Made by a program: the position numbers and the translations under genes. From positions 1-6,008 of the forward strand of contig SLRE01000094.1 of the NCBI GenBank assembly GCA_007131125.1: a stretch of DNA of 6,008 bases, in the 5' to 3' direction. The DNA comes from Bacteroidales bacterium (GTDB lineage Bacteria; Bacteroidota; Bacteroidia; Bacteroidales; UBA7960). Below are positions 1 through 5,977 of this stretch, in pieces (positions within the stretch are counted from its first letter, which is position 1; every line of letters starts with the position of its first letter). Under the pieces are notes generated by a model, which was given only the letters and a program-made list of their open reading frames with translations, was not told the origin of the DNA and searched no databases.

Positions 1-137
1 GTTCGGGCTCCATGCTTGAGGTTAAATCCCCTCTGGGACGCATGCGTTTTTATATTCGCTTTGATACCGATGCCGCGCAGCATCATTTTATAAATACCAT
101 AAAAACCCATCCCGTAGCCCACATACTGAAAAAATAA
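1..137 (+). CDS. C-terminal end of a protein paralogous to the next gene (5' truncated by window)
   Basis: An open frame entering from the left edge (codons starting at position 3) runs 44 residues to TAA at 135-137. It begins SGSMLEVK and ends HPVAHILKK. The residues align without a gap to residues 134-177 of the 179-residue protein encoded just downstream. I count 14 identities in 44, including GS, LE, K, two F, Q, FI, HP and a final K, and many of the other positions are conservative. The two are therefore very likely tandem paralogues, and the missing N-terminal part may carry two membrane segments like its neighbour, although that part is not visible. No function is recognised. The alternating hydrophobic pattern followed by a helix-like tail would suit a small beta-rich domain of PH type, but this is a guess. 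The reading frame is secure because of the homology; the family identity is not. Confidence 0.72.
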   Translation, partial: SGSMLEVKSPLGRMRFYIRFDTDAAQHHFINTIKTHPVAHILKK

Positions 138-269
138 TTCCCTGCCATTCCCCTGGCCGTTATCTACCCCCAAACAAAAGACCTGCCCTTAACTTACCCG
201 AATCGAACTGGAAGAATCCGTTTAAAAGAATTAACTTTGCATGAATAAACTGACGTAATGGCATAAATA
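138..269. other. Intergenic gap between the two paralogous genes
   Basis: This is a 132-base non-coding stretch. The only structure I can support is the promoter match near its right end. No convincing hairpin with a T-tract is visible after the upstream stop codon, so termination of the upstream gene here is not demonstrated. Confidence 0.6.
230..239 (+). promoter_or_regulatory. Bacteroidota-type -7 promoter element upstream of the 179-residue gene
   Basis: TAACTTTG at 232-239 matches the known Bacteroidota -7 consensus TAnnTTTG exactly, and the C that often follows it is present. Transcription would start a few bases downstream, leaving a leader of about 25 bases before the ATG at 270. The matching -33 element (TTTG) is weak: only an ACTGG-like sequence lies near 207-211. 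The ten bases ATTAACTTTG recur identically at 2084-2093 ahead of lptE, which supports a shared promoter role. Confidence 0.6.
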
Positions 270-809
270 ATGTTTCTTTTTCCGGTCCTGAAAAGAAAAA
301 ACCAGGTTTTACTGCGCGTATTATGGTCCCTGGCCGGGGTTTCTTTTTTGGGATTCCTTGTTAGTGCCTTGGGGGGAGAGGTTTTTTCATGGAGTAATGT
401 TTTGCAGTATTACTGGTTTTCCGGGATGCTTTTTTTCCTGATTGCAGCCATTGCTGGCAGGAGCCGGCAAAAGGAATTCGAACCGGCCGGCATGCTCGGC
501 ATCCGCAATCATGATGTTTTCATCAAAGACAAAAGCCGGGAAAAGAAAATATCCGGGGATGAAATTGAGGAGCTGGTTTTTTACCCCGAACAATTTGAGG
601 GCGATGATTCACACAAGCCCCTGCCCAAAAGATTCTTTGAATGGATGATGGCAAAACCCTCATCCCGGGCAGGGTCAAAGCTGGAAATCAAAACCCGGGA
701 GGAAAAACTCATTTTCCTGGTTTGCTTTGAAAGGATTTCGCATCAAAACCTTTTCATTGGAAGCCTGGAGGAGCATCCCAGCGCAATAGTCGAAAACAAA
801 AAAATTTAA
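270..809 (+). CDS. Two-TM membrane protein with soluble C-terminal domain, unknown function
   Basis: This encodes a 179-residue protein that I do not recognise by name. Two hydrophobic segments (about residues 13-34 and 43-63) form a membrane hairpin. The basic stretch RKNQ before the first and RSRQK after the second suggest that both ends face the cytoplasm. The remaining residues (about 70-179) form a soluble, charged domain with alternating strand-like stretches (DVFIKDK, KLEIKTREEKLIFLVCF) and a helix-like end (HQNLFIGSLEEHP). This resembles the layout of small bacterial membrane-anchored PH-like proteins, but no diagnostic motif supports that assignment. Residues 134-177 are homologous to the truncated gene at the left edge. 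The start at 270 fits the promoter at 232-239 and places the first membrane segment near the N-terminus. The gene ends only eight bases before the sigma-54 activator, so the two are probably co-transcribed. Confidence 0.8.
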   Translation: MFLFPVLKRKNQVLLRVLWSLAGVSFLGFLVSALGGEVFSWSNVLQYYWFSGMLFFLIAAIAGRSRQKEFEPAGMLGIRNHDVFIKDKSREKKISGDEIEELVFYPEQFEGDDSHKPLPKRFFEWMMAKPSSRAGSKLEIKTREEKLIFLVCFERISHQNLFIGSLEEHPSAIVENKKI

Positions 810-817
810 ATTCTATC

Positions 818-2068
818 ATGGAGATTCAATCCATAAAACAACGTTTTGGCATTATTGGCCACTCCGAAAAGCTTGACCGCGCCATTGACGTGGCCAGGCA
901 GGTTGCCCCAACCGACATCACCGTGCTGATTTCCGGAGAAAGCGGTACCGGTAAGGAAGCATTTCCTAAAATCATTCATCAGCTGAGTGCGCGCAAGCAC
1001 GGCCCTTATATCGCAGTCAACTGCGGCGCCATTCCTGAAGGTACCATCGATTCCGAGCTTTTCGGACACGAAAAAGGCTCGTTTACCGGGGCCCAGGAAG
1101 CAAGAAAGGGTTATTTTGAAGTGGTAAACGGGGGAACCATTTTTCTGGATGAGGTGGCAGAGCTTCCTTCACTTACCCAGGTAAGGCTGTTGAGGGTGCT
1201 GGAAAGCGGTGAGTTTATCAAGGTGGGTTCCTCCAAAGTGCAAAAAACCAATGTGCGGGTGGTGGCAGCCACCAACGTTGACCTGCAGGAAGCCGTTTCA
1301 AAAGGGAGGTTTCGCGAAGACCTGTATTATCGCCTCAATACAGTTCCAATTCATGTTCCTCCTTTGAGGGAAAGAAAAGAAGACATTGTGATGCTCTTCA
1401 AAAAGTTTTCGGCCGATTTTGCCGAGAAGTACCGCATGCCCCCTTTACACCTGACCAAAGACGCCCAGGAGGCCCTGGAAAACCACCGCTGGTCCGGCAA
1501 CATTCGTCAGCTCAAAAACCTTGCGGAACAAATTTCTGTGATTGAAAGCAACCGCACCGTTTCGGCAGAAACCATTTACAAATATTTGCCGGGAGAGCCC
1601 GAAAACCGCCTTCCGGTGCTTTTCAACCAGGAAGAACAGGGGGGCGGCAACCTGAGCGAGCGGGAAATCCTCTACAAAATTCTTTTTGACATGCGCCGTG
1701 ACATTACCGACATGAAAAAAATCATCATGGAGCTGATGCAGGAAGGCCAGGTTTCAAGGAGTTTCCAGGAAGAAAATGCCCAGCTGATAGAAAAGCTTTA
1801 CGAGGACAGAGACCTTCCCCAGGTATACAAAGACCCAAAAGAATCAGGCTTTGGCATTGCAGGTTCAAGCTCCGGTCAGGTAATCGATAACTATGAGGAT
1901 GCCCCCCATGAATTTATGGAAGAAAGCCTTTCCATTCAGGAAAAAGAAAAAGATCTTATCGTGAAAGCCCTTGAAAAACATAATGGCAGAAGAAAAAAAG
2001 CGGCTGAGGAATTAGGCATATCCGAAAGAACCCTTTACCGGAAAATTAAAGAATATGACATACGGTAA
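818..2068 (+). CDS. Sigma-54-dependent transcriptional activator (AAA+ plus Fis-type HTH, no sensor domain)
   Basis: This 416-residue bacterial enhancer-binding protein uses ATP hydrolysis to remodel the sigma-54 RNA polymerase closed complex. The AAA+ domain starts almost at the N-terminus. Visible motifs are Walker A GESGTGKE (40-47), the sigma-54-contacting loop GSFTGA (87-92, a variant of GAFTGA that keeps FTGA), Walker B TIFLDEV (107-113), the arginine-finger region RFREDLYYRL (164-173) and the sensor II motif WSGNIRQL (225-232). A linker of more than 100 residues follows (about 260-370), with a likely helical or coiled-coil stretch near 280-310. The C-terminal Fis-family helix-turn-helix (about 380-413, AAEELGISERTLYRKI) would bind DNA. 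There is no receiver, PAS or GAF domain, so its activity must be controlled by expression, by a partner or through the linker. It follows the two-TM protein gene by eight bases. Family assignment is near certain; its targets are unknown. Confidence 0.96.
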   Translation: MEIQSIKQRFGIIGHSEKLDRAIDVARQVAPTDITVLISGESGTGKEAFPKIIHQLSARKHGPYIAVNCGAIPEGTIDSELFGHEKGSFTGAQEARKGYFEVVNGGTIFLDEVAELPSLTQVRLLRVLESGEFIKVGSSKVQKTNVRVVAATNVDLQEAVSKGRFREDLYYRLNTVPIHVPPLRERKEDIVMLFKKFSADFAEKYRMPPLHLTKDAQEALENHRWSGNIRQLKNLAEQISVIESNRTVSAETIYKYLPGEPENRLPVLFNQEEQGGGNLSEREILYKILFDMRRDITDMKKIIMELMQEGQVSRSFQEENAQLIEKLYEDRDLPQVYKDPKESGFGIAGSSSGQVIDNYEDAPHEFMEESLSIQEKEKDLIVKALEKHNGRRKKAAEELGISERTLYRKIKEYDIR

Positions 2069-2083
2069 AAACCATGCATTTTT

Positions 2084-2093
2084 ATTAACTTTG
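2084..2093 (+). promoter_or_regulatory. Bacteroidota-type -7 promoter element upstream of lptE
   Basis: TAACTTTG at 2086-2093 is an exact match to TAnnTTTG and lies in the 51-base gap after the activator gene. The predicted start, a few bases downstream, leaves a leader of about 20 bases before the ATG at 2120. The expected -33 TTTG is not clearly present (TACGG near 2061-2065). It would allow lptE, the TPR gene and secG to be transcribed independently of the activator gene, although read-through from upstream is also possible because no terminator is visible between them. Confidence 0.58.
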
Positions 2094-2119
2094 TAAGTTC
2101 CAAACTTTTTCAGGAAAAT

Positions 2120-2653
2120 ATGTCTATCAATATGAAAATCAGGGAAATAAAAAAGCTGTACCCATTGCTTTTGGTATGGGTTTTCCCGTTTTTGATTACC
2201 GCTTGCGGGGTTTATTCTTTTACCGGGGCCAGCATACCCCCGGAAGCCCGCACCATATCCATTGCTCAATTTCCAAATGACGCATCCCTGGTGCAACCTA
2301 CGTTAAGTCAGCGATTTACCGAGGCCCTGCAGGATAAGTTTTTACAACGCACCAGCCTCCGGCTGGTGGATGCCGGGGGCGACCTGCATTTTGAAGGCAG
2401 CATTACCGATTACCGCACCCAGCCAACCGCCATTGCCGGCGATGACCGCGCAGAGCTCAACCGGCTGACCATCAGCATCAGGGTTAGGTTTTATAATGAA
2501 TATGACCCGGATTCTGAATTTGAAAGAACCTTTTCTAGGTATTTTGATTACGCCAGCAACCTCAGCCTTTCGCAGATTGAAGATGAAGCCATTGACGCCA
2601 TCAATGAACTGATTGTAGAAGACATTTTCAATCAGGCCGTGGTAAACTGGTAA
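2120..2653 (+). CDS. lptE: LptE-family LPS assembly lipoprotein
   Basis: This 177-residue lipoprotein is of the type annotated as LptE in Bacteroidota. LptE is the plug partner of the outer-membrane LptD barrel that inserts lipopolysaccharide into the outer leaflet. A lipoprotein signal peptide is clear: positively charged residues (KIREIKK), a hydrophobic core (LYPLLLVWVFPFL) and a lipobox ITAC with the lipidated cysteine at residue 29. The mature protein begins CGVYSFTGASIPPEARTISI, the hallmark start of this family, and continues with the usual alpha/beta body and a C-terminal helix (IDAINELIVEDIFNQAVVNW). The start at 2120 is supported by an AGGA sequence just upstream. An alternative Met at residue 5 would also leave an intact signal peptide. 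The gene sits 11 bases before the TPR gene, and the cluster also contains secG, which fits envelope assembly. The symbol rests on family features seen by eye. Confidence 0.88.
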   Translation: MSINMKIREIKKLYPLLLVWVFPFLITACGVYSFTGASIPPEARTISIAQFPNDASLVQPTLSQRFTEALQDKFLQRTSLRLVDAGGDLHFEGSITDYRTQPTAIAGDDRAELNRLTISIRVRFYNEYDPDSEFERTFSRYFDYASNLSLSQIEDEAIDAINELIVEDIFNQAVVNW

Positions 2654-2664
2654 AACACCCGCAT

Positions 2665-3456
2665 ATGCAGCAGAACACTTTTTTGGCGCTGATAAAACAA
2701 CACCGTAAACCCGACAAGTCTACCTTCGAACAGTTAAAGGAACTTTGCCGGGCTTACCCCTATTGTCAGCCGGCCAGGGTTCTGCTGGCAAAAAGCATGA
2801 TGACTTTTGAAAAAGAGTCTTTTGAGGATGCCGTTAACCGTGCCTCAGCTTATGCCCCTGACAGGCGCAAATTCCAGGCTTTTATCTCCGGAAGGAAACC
2901 CCTGGAGGAAAAAAGCGGAACCGGCAACGGGCAGGATGCCCCAAAAGCAGAACAACCGGAACACCCCGCCCCTGTAAACGCCCTGCCAAATAATAAAACC
3001 ACCTCTTCTTCCAACAGCAACAACAATGGCTTTTGGCCCCAATGGCTGCTAAGGATTTTTTCTTCAGACAACCACTCTTCCAAAGAAAAAAGTAAACCCG
3101 AGACCCCTCAGCCCGAGCCGGTTAAGGAACAAACCCTTGTTGAAAATGCCAGTTTGTTTGATGTTGCCGAAGAGGAAACTCCTGTCAAAAGCAAACAAAT
3201 GGAGCTCATCGACCGCTTCCTGAAGGAGGAGCCCCGGATTCAGGCCAAAAAAGAAGGGTTTACCGACGAAAATCTGGCAGAGAGAAGCACGGCTGAAGCA
3301 CCCGACCTGGCCACCGAAACCCTGGCTGAAGTTTACCTAAAACAGGGAAAAACTGAAAGGGCGTTAGAGGTTTACAAAAAATTAAGTTTGAAGTTTCCGG
3401 AAAAAAGCAGTTACTTTGCAAAAAAAATAAACGCTATTAATAACGAAACCAAATAA
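2665..3456 (+). CDS. Protein with C-terminal TPR-like repeat and low-complexity middle, unknown function
   Basis: This is a 263-residue protein in three parts. The N-terminal segment (about 1-75) is helical (FEQLKELCRAYPYCQPARVLLAKS, then a helix ending ASAYAPDRRKF). The middle (about 80-175) is low complexity, rich in P, E, K, S and N, with an asparagine/serine run (110-121) followed by a short tryptophan-containing hydrophobic stretch (FWPQWLLRIF, 123-132). The C-terminal part has a conserved-looking helix (KQMELIDRFLKEEPRI, 177-192) and one good TPR-like helix pair (about 216-249, LATETLAEVYLKQGKTERALEVYKKLSLKFP). TPR segments usually bind other proteins. No signal peptide is seen, so it is probably cytoplasmic or membrane-associated. 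From general recollection, proteins of this shape occur next to secG in Bacteroidota, but their role is not known to me. It lies 11 bases after lptE and 11 before secG, so it is almost certainly in the same operon. Confidence 0.85.
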   Translation: MQQNTFLALIKQHRKPDKSTFEQLKELCRAYPYCQPARVLLAKSMMTFEKESFEDAVNRASAYAPDRRKFQAFISGRKPLEEKSGTGNGQDAPKAEQPEHPAPVNALPNNKTTSSSNSNNNGFWPQWLLRIFSSDNHSSKEKSKPETPQPEPVKEQTLVENASLFDVAEEETPVKSKQMELIDRFLKEEPRIQAKKEGFTDENLAERSTAEAPDLATETLAEVYLKQGKTERALEVYKKLSLKFPEKSSYFAKKINAINNETK

Positions 3457-3467
3457 AATAAAAAATA

Positions 3468-3818
3468 ATGGGCGCTTTTGTTTTAATTTCAGTTCTGATT
3501 CTCATCACCTGCATCCTTCTGGTGCTGATTGTATTGGTGCAGAACGCCAAAGGTGGCGGACTGGCATCCAACTTTTCTTCCAGCAACCAGGTAATGGGTG
3601 TAAGAAAAACCACAGACTTTCTTGAAAAAGCCACCTGGACCCTGGCCATTGTTCTGCTGGTGCTTACCTTAACAAGTACTTTTGTAATTCCCCGACAGGA
3701 ATTCCAGGAAGTGCCCGAGAGTGAAGTGCGCGACCTGGTGCCGGCTCAGGAAGCACCACCGATTGATTTGCAACGTCCGCAGGAGCAACCCATGGAAGAA
3801 ATAGAAATTGAGGATTAA
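3468..3818 (+). CDS. secG: Preprotein translocase subunit SecG
   Basis: This 116-residue SecG is the small accessory subunit of the SecYEG channel, which assists SecA-driven export across the inner membrane. It has the family layout: a first membrane helix (about residues 3-25), the diagnostic cytoplasmic loop LVQNAKGGGLASNF (23-36), and a second membrane helix (about 55-74, WTLAIVLLVLTLTSTFVI). The C-terminal tail of about 40 residues is rich in E, P and Q and ends EEIEIED, which makes the protein somewhat longer than a minimal SecG. The start ATG follows a very A-rich leader with no Shine-Dalgarno sequence, which is normal for Bacteroidota. It is the last gene of the lptE cluster: a strong terminator begins about 20 bases after the stop codon. 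Confidence 0.95.
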   Translation: MGAFVLISVLILITCILLVLIVLVQNAKGGGLASNFSSSNQVMGVRKTTDFLEKATWTLAIVLLVLTLTSTFVIPRQEFQEVPESEVRDLVPAQEAPPIDLQRPQEQPMEEIEIED

Positions 3819-3839
3819 AGAAACTGACTGATATTCTTG

Positions 3840-3878
3840 AAAATGTCAGAATGGCATACCATTCTGACATTTTTTTTT
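3840..3878 (+). terminator. Rho-independent terminator after secG
   Basis: AAATGTCAGAATGG (3841-3854) and CCATTCTGACATTT (3859-3872) form a perfect 14-bp stem with a four-base CATA loop. One further A-T pair is possible (3840 with 3873). The 3' arm runs into nine consecutive T (3870-3878). It separates the lptE-secG operon from groES. The left side has only four A, so it is best suited to terminating + strand transcription. Confidence 0.93.
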
Positions 3879-3905
3879 GTGCCTCCCGCTTTCATGCAAA
3901 TTTGT

Positions 3906-3926
3906 CCTGAAATAGGGCGATTCAGG
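3906..3926. repeat. Short inverted repeat ahead of the groES promoter region
   Basis: CCTGAA (3906-3911) and TTCAGG (3921-3926) form a 6-bp inverted repeat around nine bases, ending four bases before the sigma-54-like element. It could be an operator half-site pair, but a repeat of this size can arise by chance in a region this long. It does not match the CIRCE operator of HrcA. Confidence 0.25.
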
Positions 3927-3929
3927 CTT

Positions 3930-3946
3930 TTGGCACGGATTATGAA
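3930..3946 (+). promoter_or_regulatory. Sigma-54-like -24/-12 promoter upstream of groES
   Basis: The sequence TTGGCACGGATTATGAA resembles the sigma-54 consensus YTGGCACGRNNNTTGCW. The -24 block is perfect (TTGGCACGG) and the spacing is correct. The -12 block reads ATGAA instead of TTGCW, so the usual GC doublet is GA. The implied transcription start near 3956 gives a leader of about 55 bases before the groES ATG. A sigma-54 activator gene is encoded at 818-2068. The -12 mismatch is the main reason for caution. Confidence 0.45.
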
Positions 3947-4010
3947 AATGTGCAGTCCAAAACAACATGTTTCGCAATTAAAAAATGTCTAACAAATAAA
4001 CGAAAAAAAC

Positions 4011-4289
4011 ATGGCAAAATTAAACATCAAGCCTTTAGCAGATCGTGTATTGGTTGAGCCCGCCCCGGCAGAAGAAAAAACCTCAGGCGGTATTATTATT
4101 CCTGACACGGCTAAGGAAAAACCCCAGAAAGGTACCATAGCAGCCGTTGGGCCGGGAACAAAAGATAATCCTGTAACTGTTAAAGTAGGCGACGAGGTGC
4201 TTTACGGCAAGTATGCAGGAACAGAGCTTTCCCTTGACGGTAAGGACTACCTGATTATGCGTGAAGCTGACATTTACGCTGTAATTTAA
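4011..4289 (+). CDS. groES: Co-chaperonin GroES (Hsp10)
   Basis: This 92-residue GroES is of normal length. Seven subunits form the dome that caps GroEL and closes the folding chamber in the cytoplasm. The start NIKPLADRVLVEP is the family signature. The mobile loop (about 17-34) contains the GroEL-binding tripeptide within GGIIIP (26-31). The segment VKVGDEVLYGKYAGTEL (58-73) and the ending DYLIMREADIYAVI are also typical. The start codon follows an A-rich leader (AAACGAAAAAAAC) without a Shine-Dalgarno sequence. It is 44 bases upstream of groEL with no terminator between them, so the two form the usual groESL operon. Regulation may run through the sigma-54-like element at 3930-3946; no CIRCE operator is seen. 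Confidence 0.98.
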   Translation: MAKLNIKPLADRVLVEPAPAEEKTSGGIIIPDTAKEKPQKGTIAAVGPGTKDNPVTVKVGDEVLYGKYAGTELSLDGKDYLIMREADIYAVI

Positions 4290-4333
4290 TTTTCTGTTGA
4301 TTATTCATTTCTAAAACAAAAAAATAGAGTAAC

Positions 4334-5977
4334 ATGGCAAAAGATATAAAATTCAATCTGGAAGCAAGAAACGCACTGAAATCTGGTGTTGACAAGCTTT
4401 CTGATGCTGTTAAGGTAACCCTTGGCCCTAAAGGGCGCAATGTGGTTATTGACAAGAAGTTTGGTGCACCCACCATTACCAAGGACGGTGTAACCGTTGC
4501 CAGAGATATCGAACTGGAAGACCCCATTGAAAATATGGGCGCCCAGATGGTAAAGGAAGTGGCAAGCAAAACCGCCGATGTAGCAGGAGACGGAACCACC
4601 ACCGCCACGGTGCTGGCACAGTCCATTATCGCTACCGGCCTTAAAAATGTAGCCTCAGGGGCCAACCCCATGGACCTGAAGCGCGGCATCGACAAAGCTG
4701 TTGAAAAGGTTGTAAAAAGCCTCAAAGAGCAATCCGTTGAGGTTGGCGACAGCAACGAAAAAATTGAGCAGGTGGCCACCATCTCTGCCAACAACGAACC
4801 TTCCATCGGCAAACTCATTGCCGAGGCAATGGACAAGGTGAAAAAAGAAGGGGTGATTACCATTGAGGAAGCCAAAGGCACCGAAACAAGCGTGAAGGTT
4901 GTGGAAGGTATGCAGTTTGACCGCGGTTATATTTCCCCTTATTTTGTTACCGATACCGAAAAAATGGAGGCGGTTTTTGAAGATCCTTACATTTTGATCT
5001 ATGACAAAAAGATCAGCACCATGAAGGATTTTCTCCCGGTTCTGGAAAAAGTGGTTCAAACCGGCAAGCCTCTTGTAATTATTGCCGAAGATGTGGATGG
5101 TGAAGCCCTGGCAACCCTGGTAGTTAACAAACTTCGCGGATCCCTTAAAATCGCTGCTGTGAAAGCACCAGGATTTGGTGATCGCCGCAAGGCCATGCTG
5201 GAAGATATCGCCATTCTTACCGGTGGCACCCTCATCAGTGAAGAGCAGGGATTCAAGCTTGAAAACGCCGACCTCTCGCACATGGGTTCTGCCGAAAAAA
5301 TTACCATCGACAAAGACAACACCACCATTGTAAGCGGAAAAGGCGACAAGGAAAACATCAAGGCCCGCGTTAAGCAGATCAAGGCCCAGATTGAGAACTC
5401 TACCAGCGACTATGACAAGGAAAAGCTCCAGGAGCGTCTTGCCAAGCTGGCCGGAGGTGTTGCCGTACTTTATGTTGGTGCAGCCAGCGAAGTGGAAATG
5501 AAAGAAAAGAAAGACCGCTTTGACGATGCCCTGCACGCAACCCGTGCCGCCGTTGAAGAAGGTATTGTGCCCGGAGGAGGTATTGCCTACATCCGCGCTT
5601 TGGCAGCCCTTGAAAACTTTAAAGGAGCCAATGCCGATGAAAATACCGGAGCGGCCATCGTACGCAGAGCCCTGGAAGAGCCCCTGCGCATGATTGTGGA
5701 AAACGCCGGTGTTGAAGGCTCTATCGTAGTACAAAAAGTAAAAGAAGGTAAAAAAGACTTTGGTTTCAATGCCCGCACCGAAAAGTATGAAAACCTTTAC
5801 GAGTCGGGAGTTATTGACCCAACCAAAGTAACCCGTATTGCCCTTGAAAATGCCGCCTCTATTGCCGGTATGTTGCTGACCACCGAATGCGTATTGGCCG
5901 ACATAAAGGAAGATACGCCTGACATGCCCCCAAGCCCGGGAATGGGTGGAATGGGCGGAATGGGTGGAATGATGTAA
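4334..5977 (+). CDS. groEL: Chaperonin GroEL (Hsp60)
   Basis: This complete 547-residue GroEL is the double-ring ATPase that encloses and refolds non-native cytoplasmic proteins with GroES. The equatorial domain has the ATP-site motifs VKVTLGPKGRNVVIDK (26-41) and GDGTTTAT (85-92). The catalytic aspartate is at 398 in RFDDALHATRAAVEEG, followed by the nucleotide-binding VPGGG (412-416). The apical domain contains the hydrophobic substrate-binding region around RGYISPYF (197-204). The C-terminus carries the flexible GGM tail (about 537-547, GMGGMGGMGGMM) that lines the cavity floor. No key residue is missing and the length is usual. The leader is A-rich (AAACAAAAAAATAG). It is co-transcribed with groES. 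The window ends 31 bases after the stop codon, so the operon's terminator is not visible. Confidence 0.99.
   Translation: MAKDIKFNLEARNALKSGVDKLSDAVKVTLGPKGRNVVIDKKFGAPTITKDGVTVARDIELEDPIENMGAQMVKEVASKTADVAGDGTTTATVLAQSIIATGLKNVASGANPMDLKRGIDKAVEKVVKSLKEQSVEVGDSNEKIEQVATISANNEPSIGKLIAEAMDKVKKEGVITIEEAKGTETSVKVVEGMQFDRGYISPYFVTDTEKMEAVFEDPYILIYDKKISTMKDFLPVLEKVVQTGKPLVIIAEDVDGEALATLVVNKLRGSLKIAAVKAPGFGDRRKAMLEDIAILTGGTLISEEQGFKLENADLSHMGSAEKITIDKDNTTIVSGKGDKENIKARVKQIKAQIENSTSDYDKEKLQERLAKLAGGVAVLYVGAASEVEMKEKKDRFDDALHATRAAVEEGIVPGGGIAYIRALAALENFKGANADENTGAAIVRRALEEPLRMIVENAGVEGSIVVQKVKEGKKDFGFNARTEKYENLYESGVIDPTKVTRIALENAASIAGMLLTTECVLADIKEDTPDMPPSPGMGGMGGMGGMM

Noticed and set aside
241..266. 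Tiny upstream open frames (ATG at 241, five codons; ATG at 258, two codons) before the 179-residue gene.
   Set aside because: The first ATG probably lies upstream of the predicted transcription start, and both are too short to support a leader-peptide claim.
2069..2084. A possible terminator after the activator gene (AAAAACC, ATGCAT, TTTTT).
   Set aside because: The stem would be short and almost wholly A-T with mismatches, so it is unlikely to terminate.
3876..3904. A possible housekeeping promoter for groES: TTTG (3876-3879) and CAAATTTG (3897-3904).
   Set aside because: The -7 element has a mismatch in its first base, the spacing of 17 bases is short, and the -33 match lies inside the T-tract of the terminator. 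It remains a weak alternative to the sigma-54-like site.
3819..4010. A CIRCE operator for HrcA control of groESL.
   Set aside because: I looked for TTAGCACTC and its inverted partner in the intergenic region and found no match.
4255..4881. A 208-codon minus-strand open frame across the groES end and groEL start.
   Set aside because: It is a shadow of groEL codon usage, rich in S, T, L and M, with no motif, and it overlaps two certain genes.
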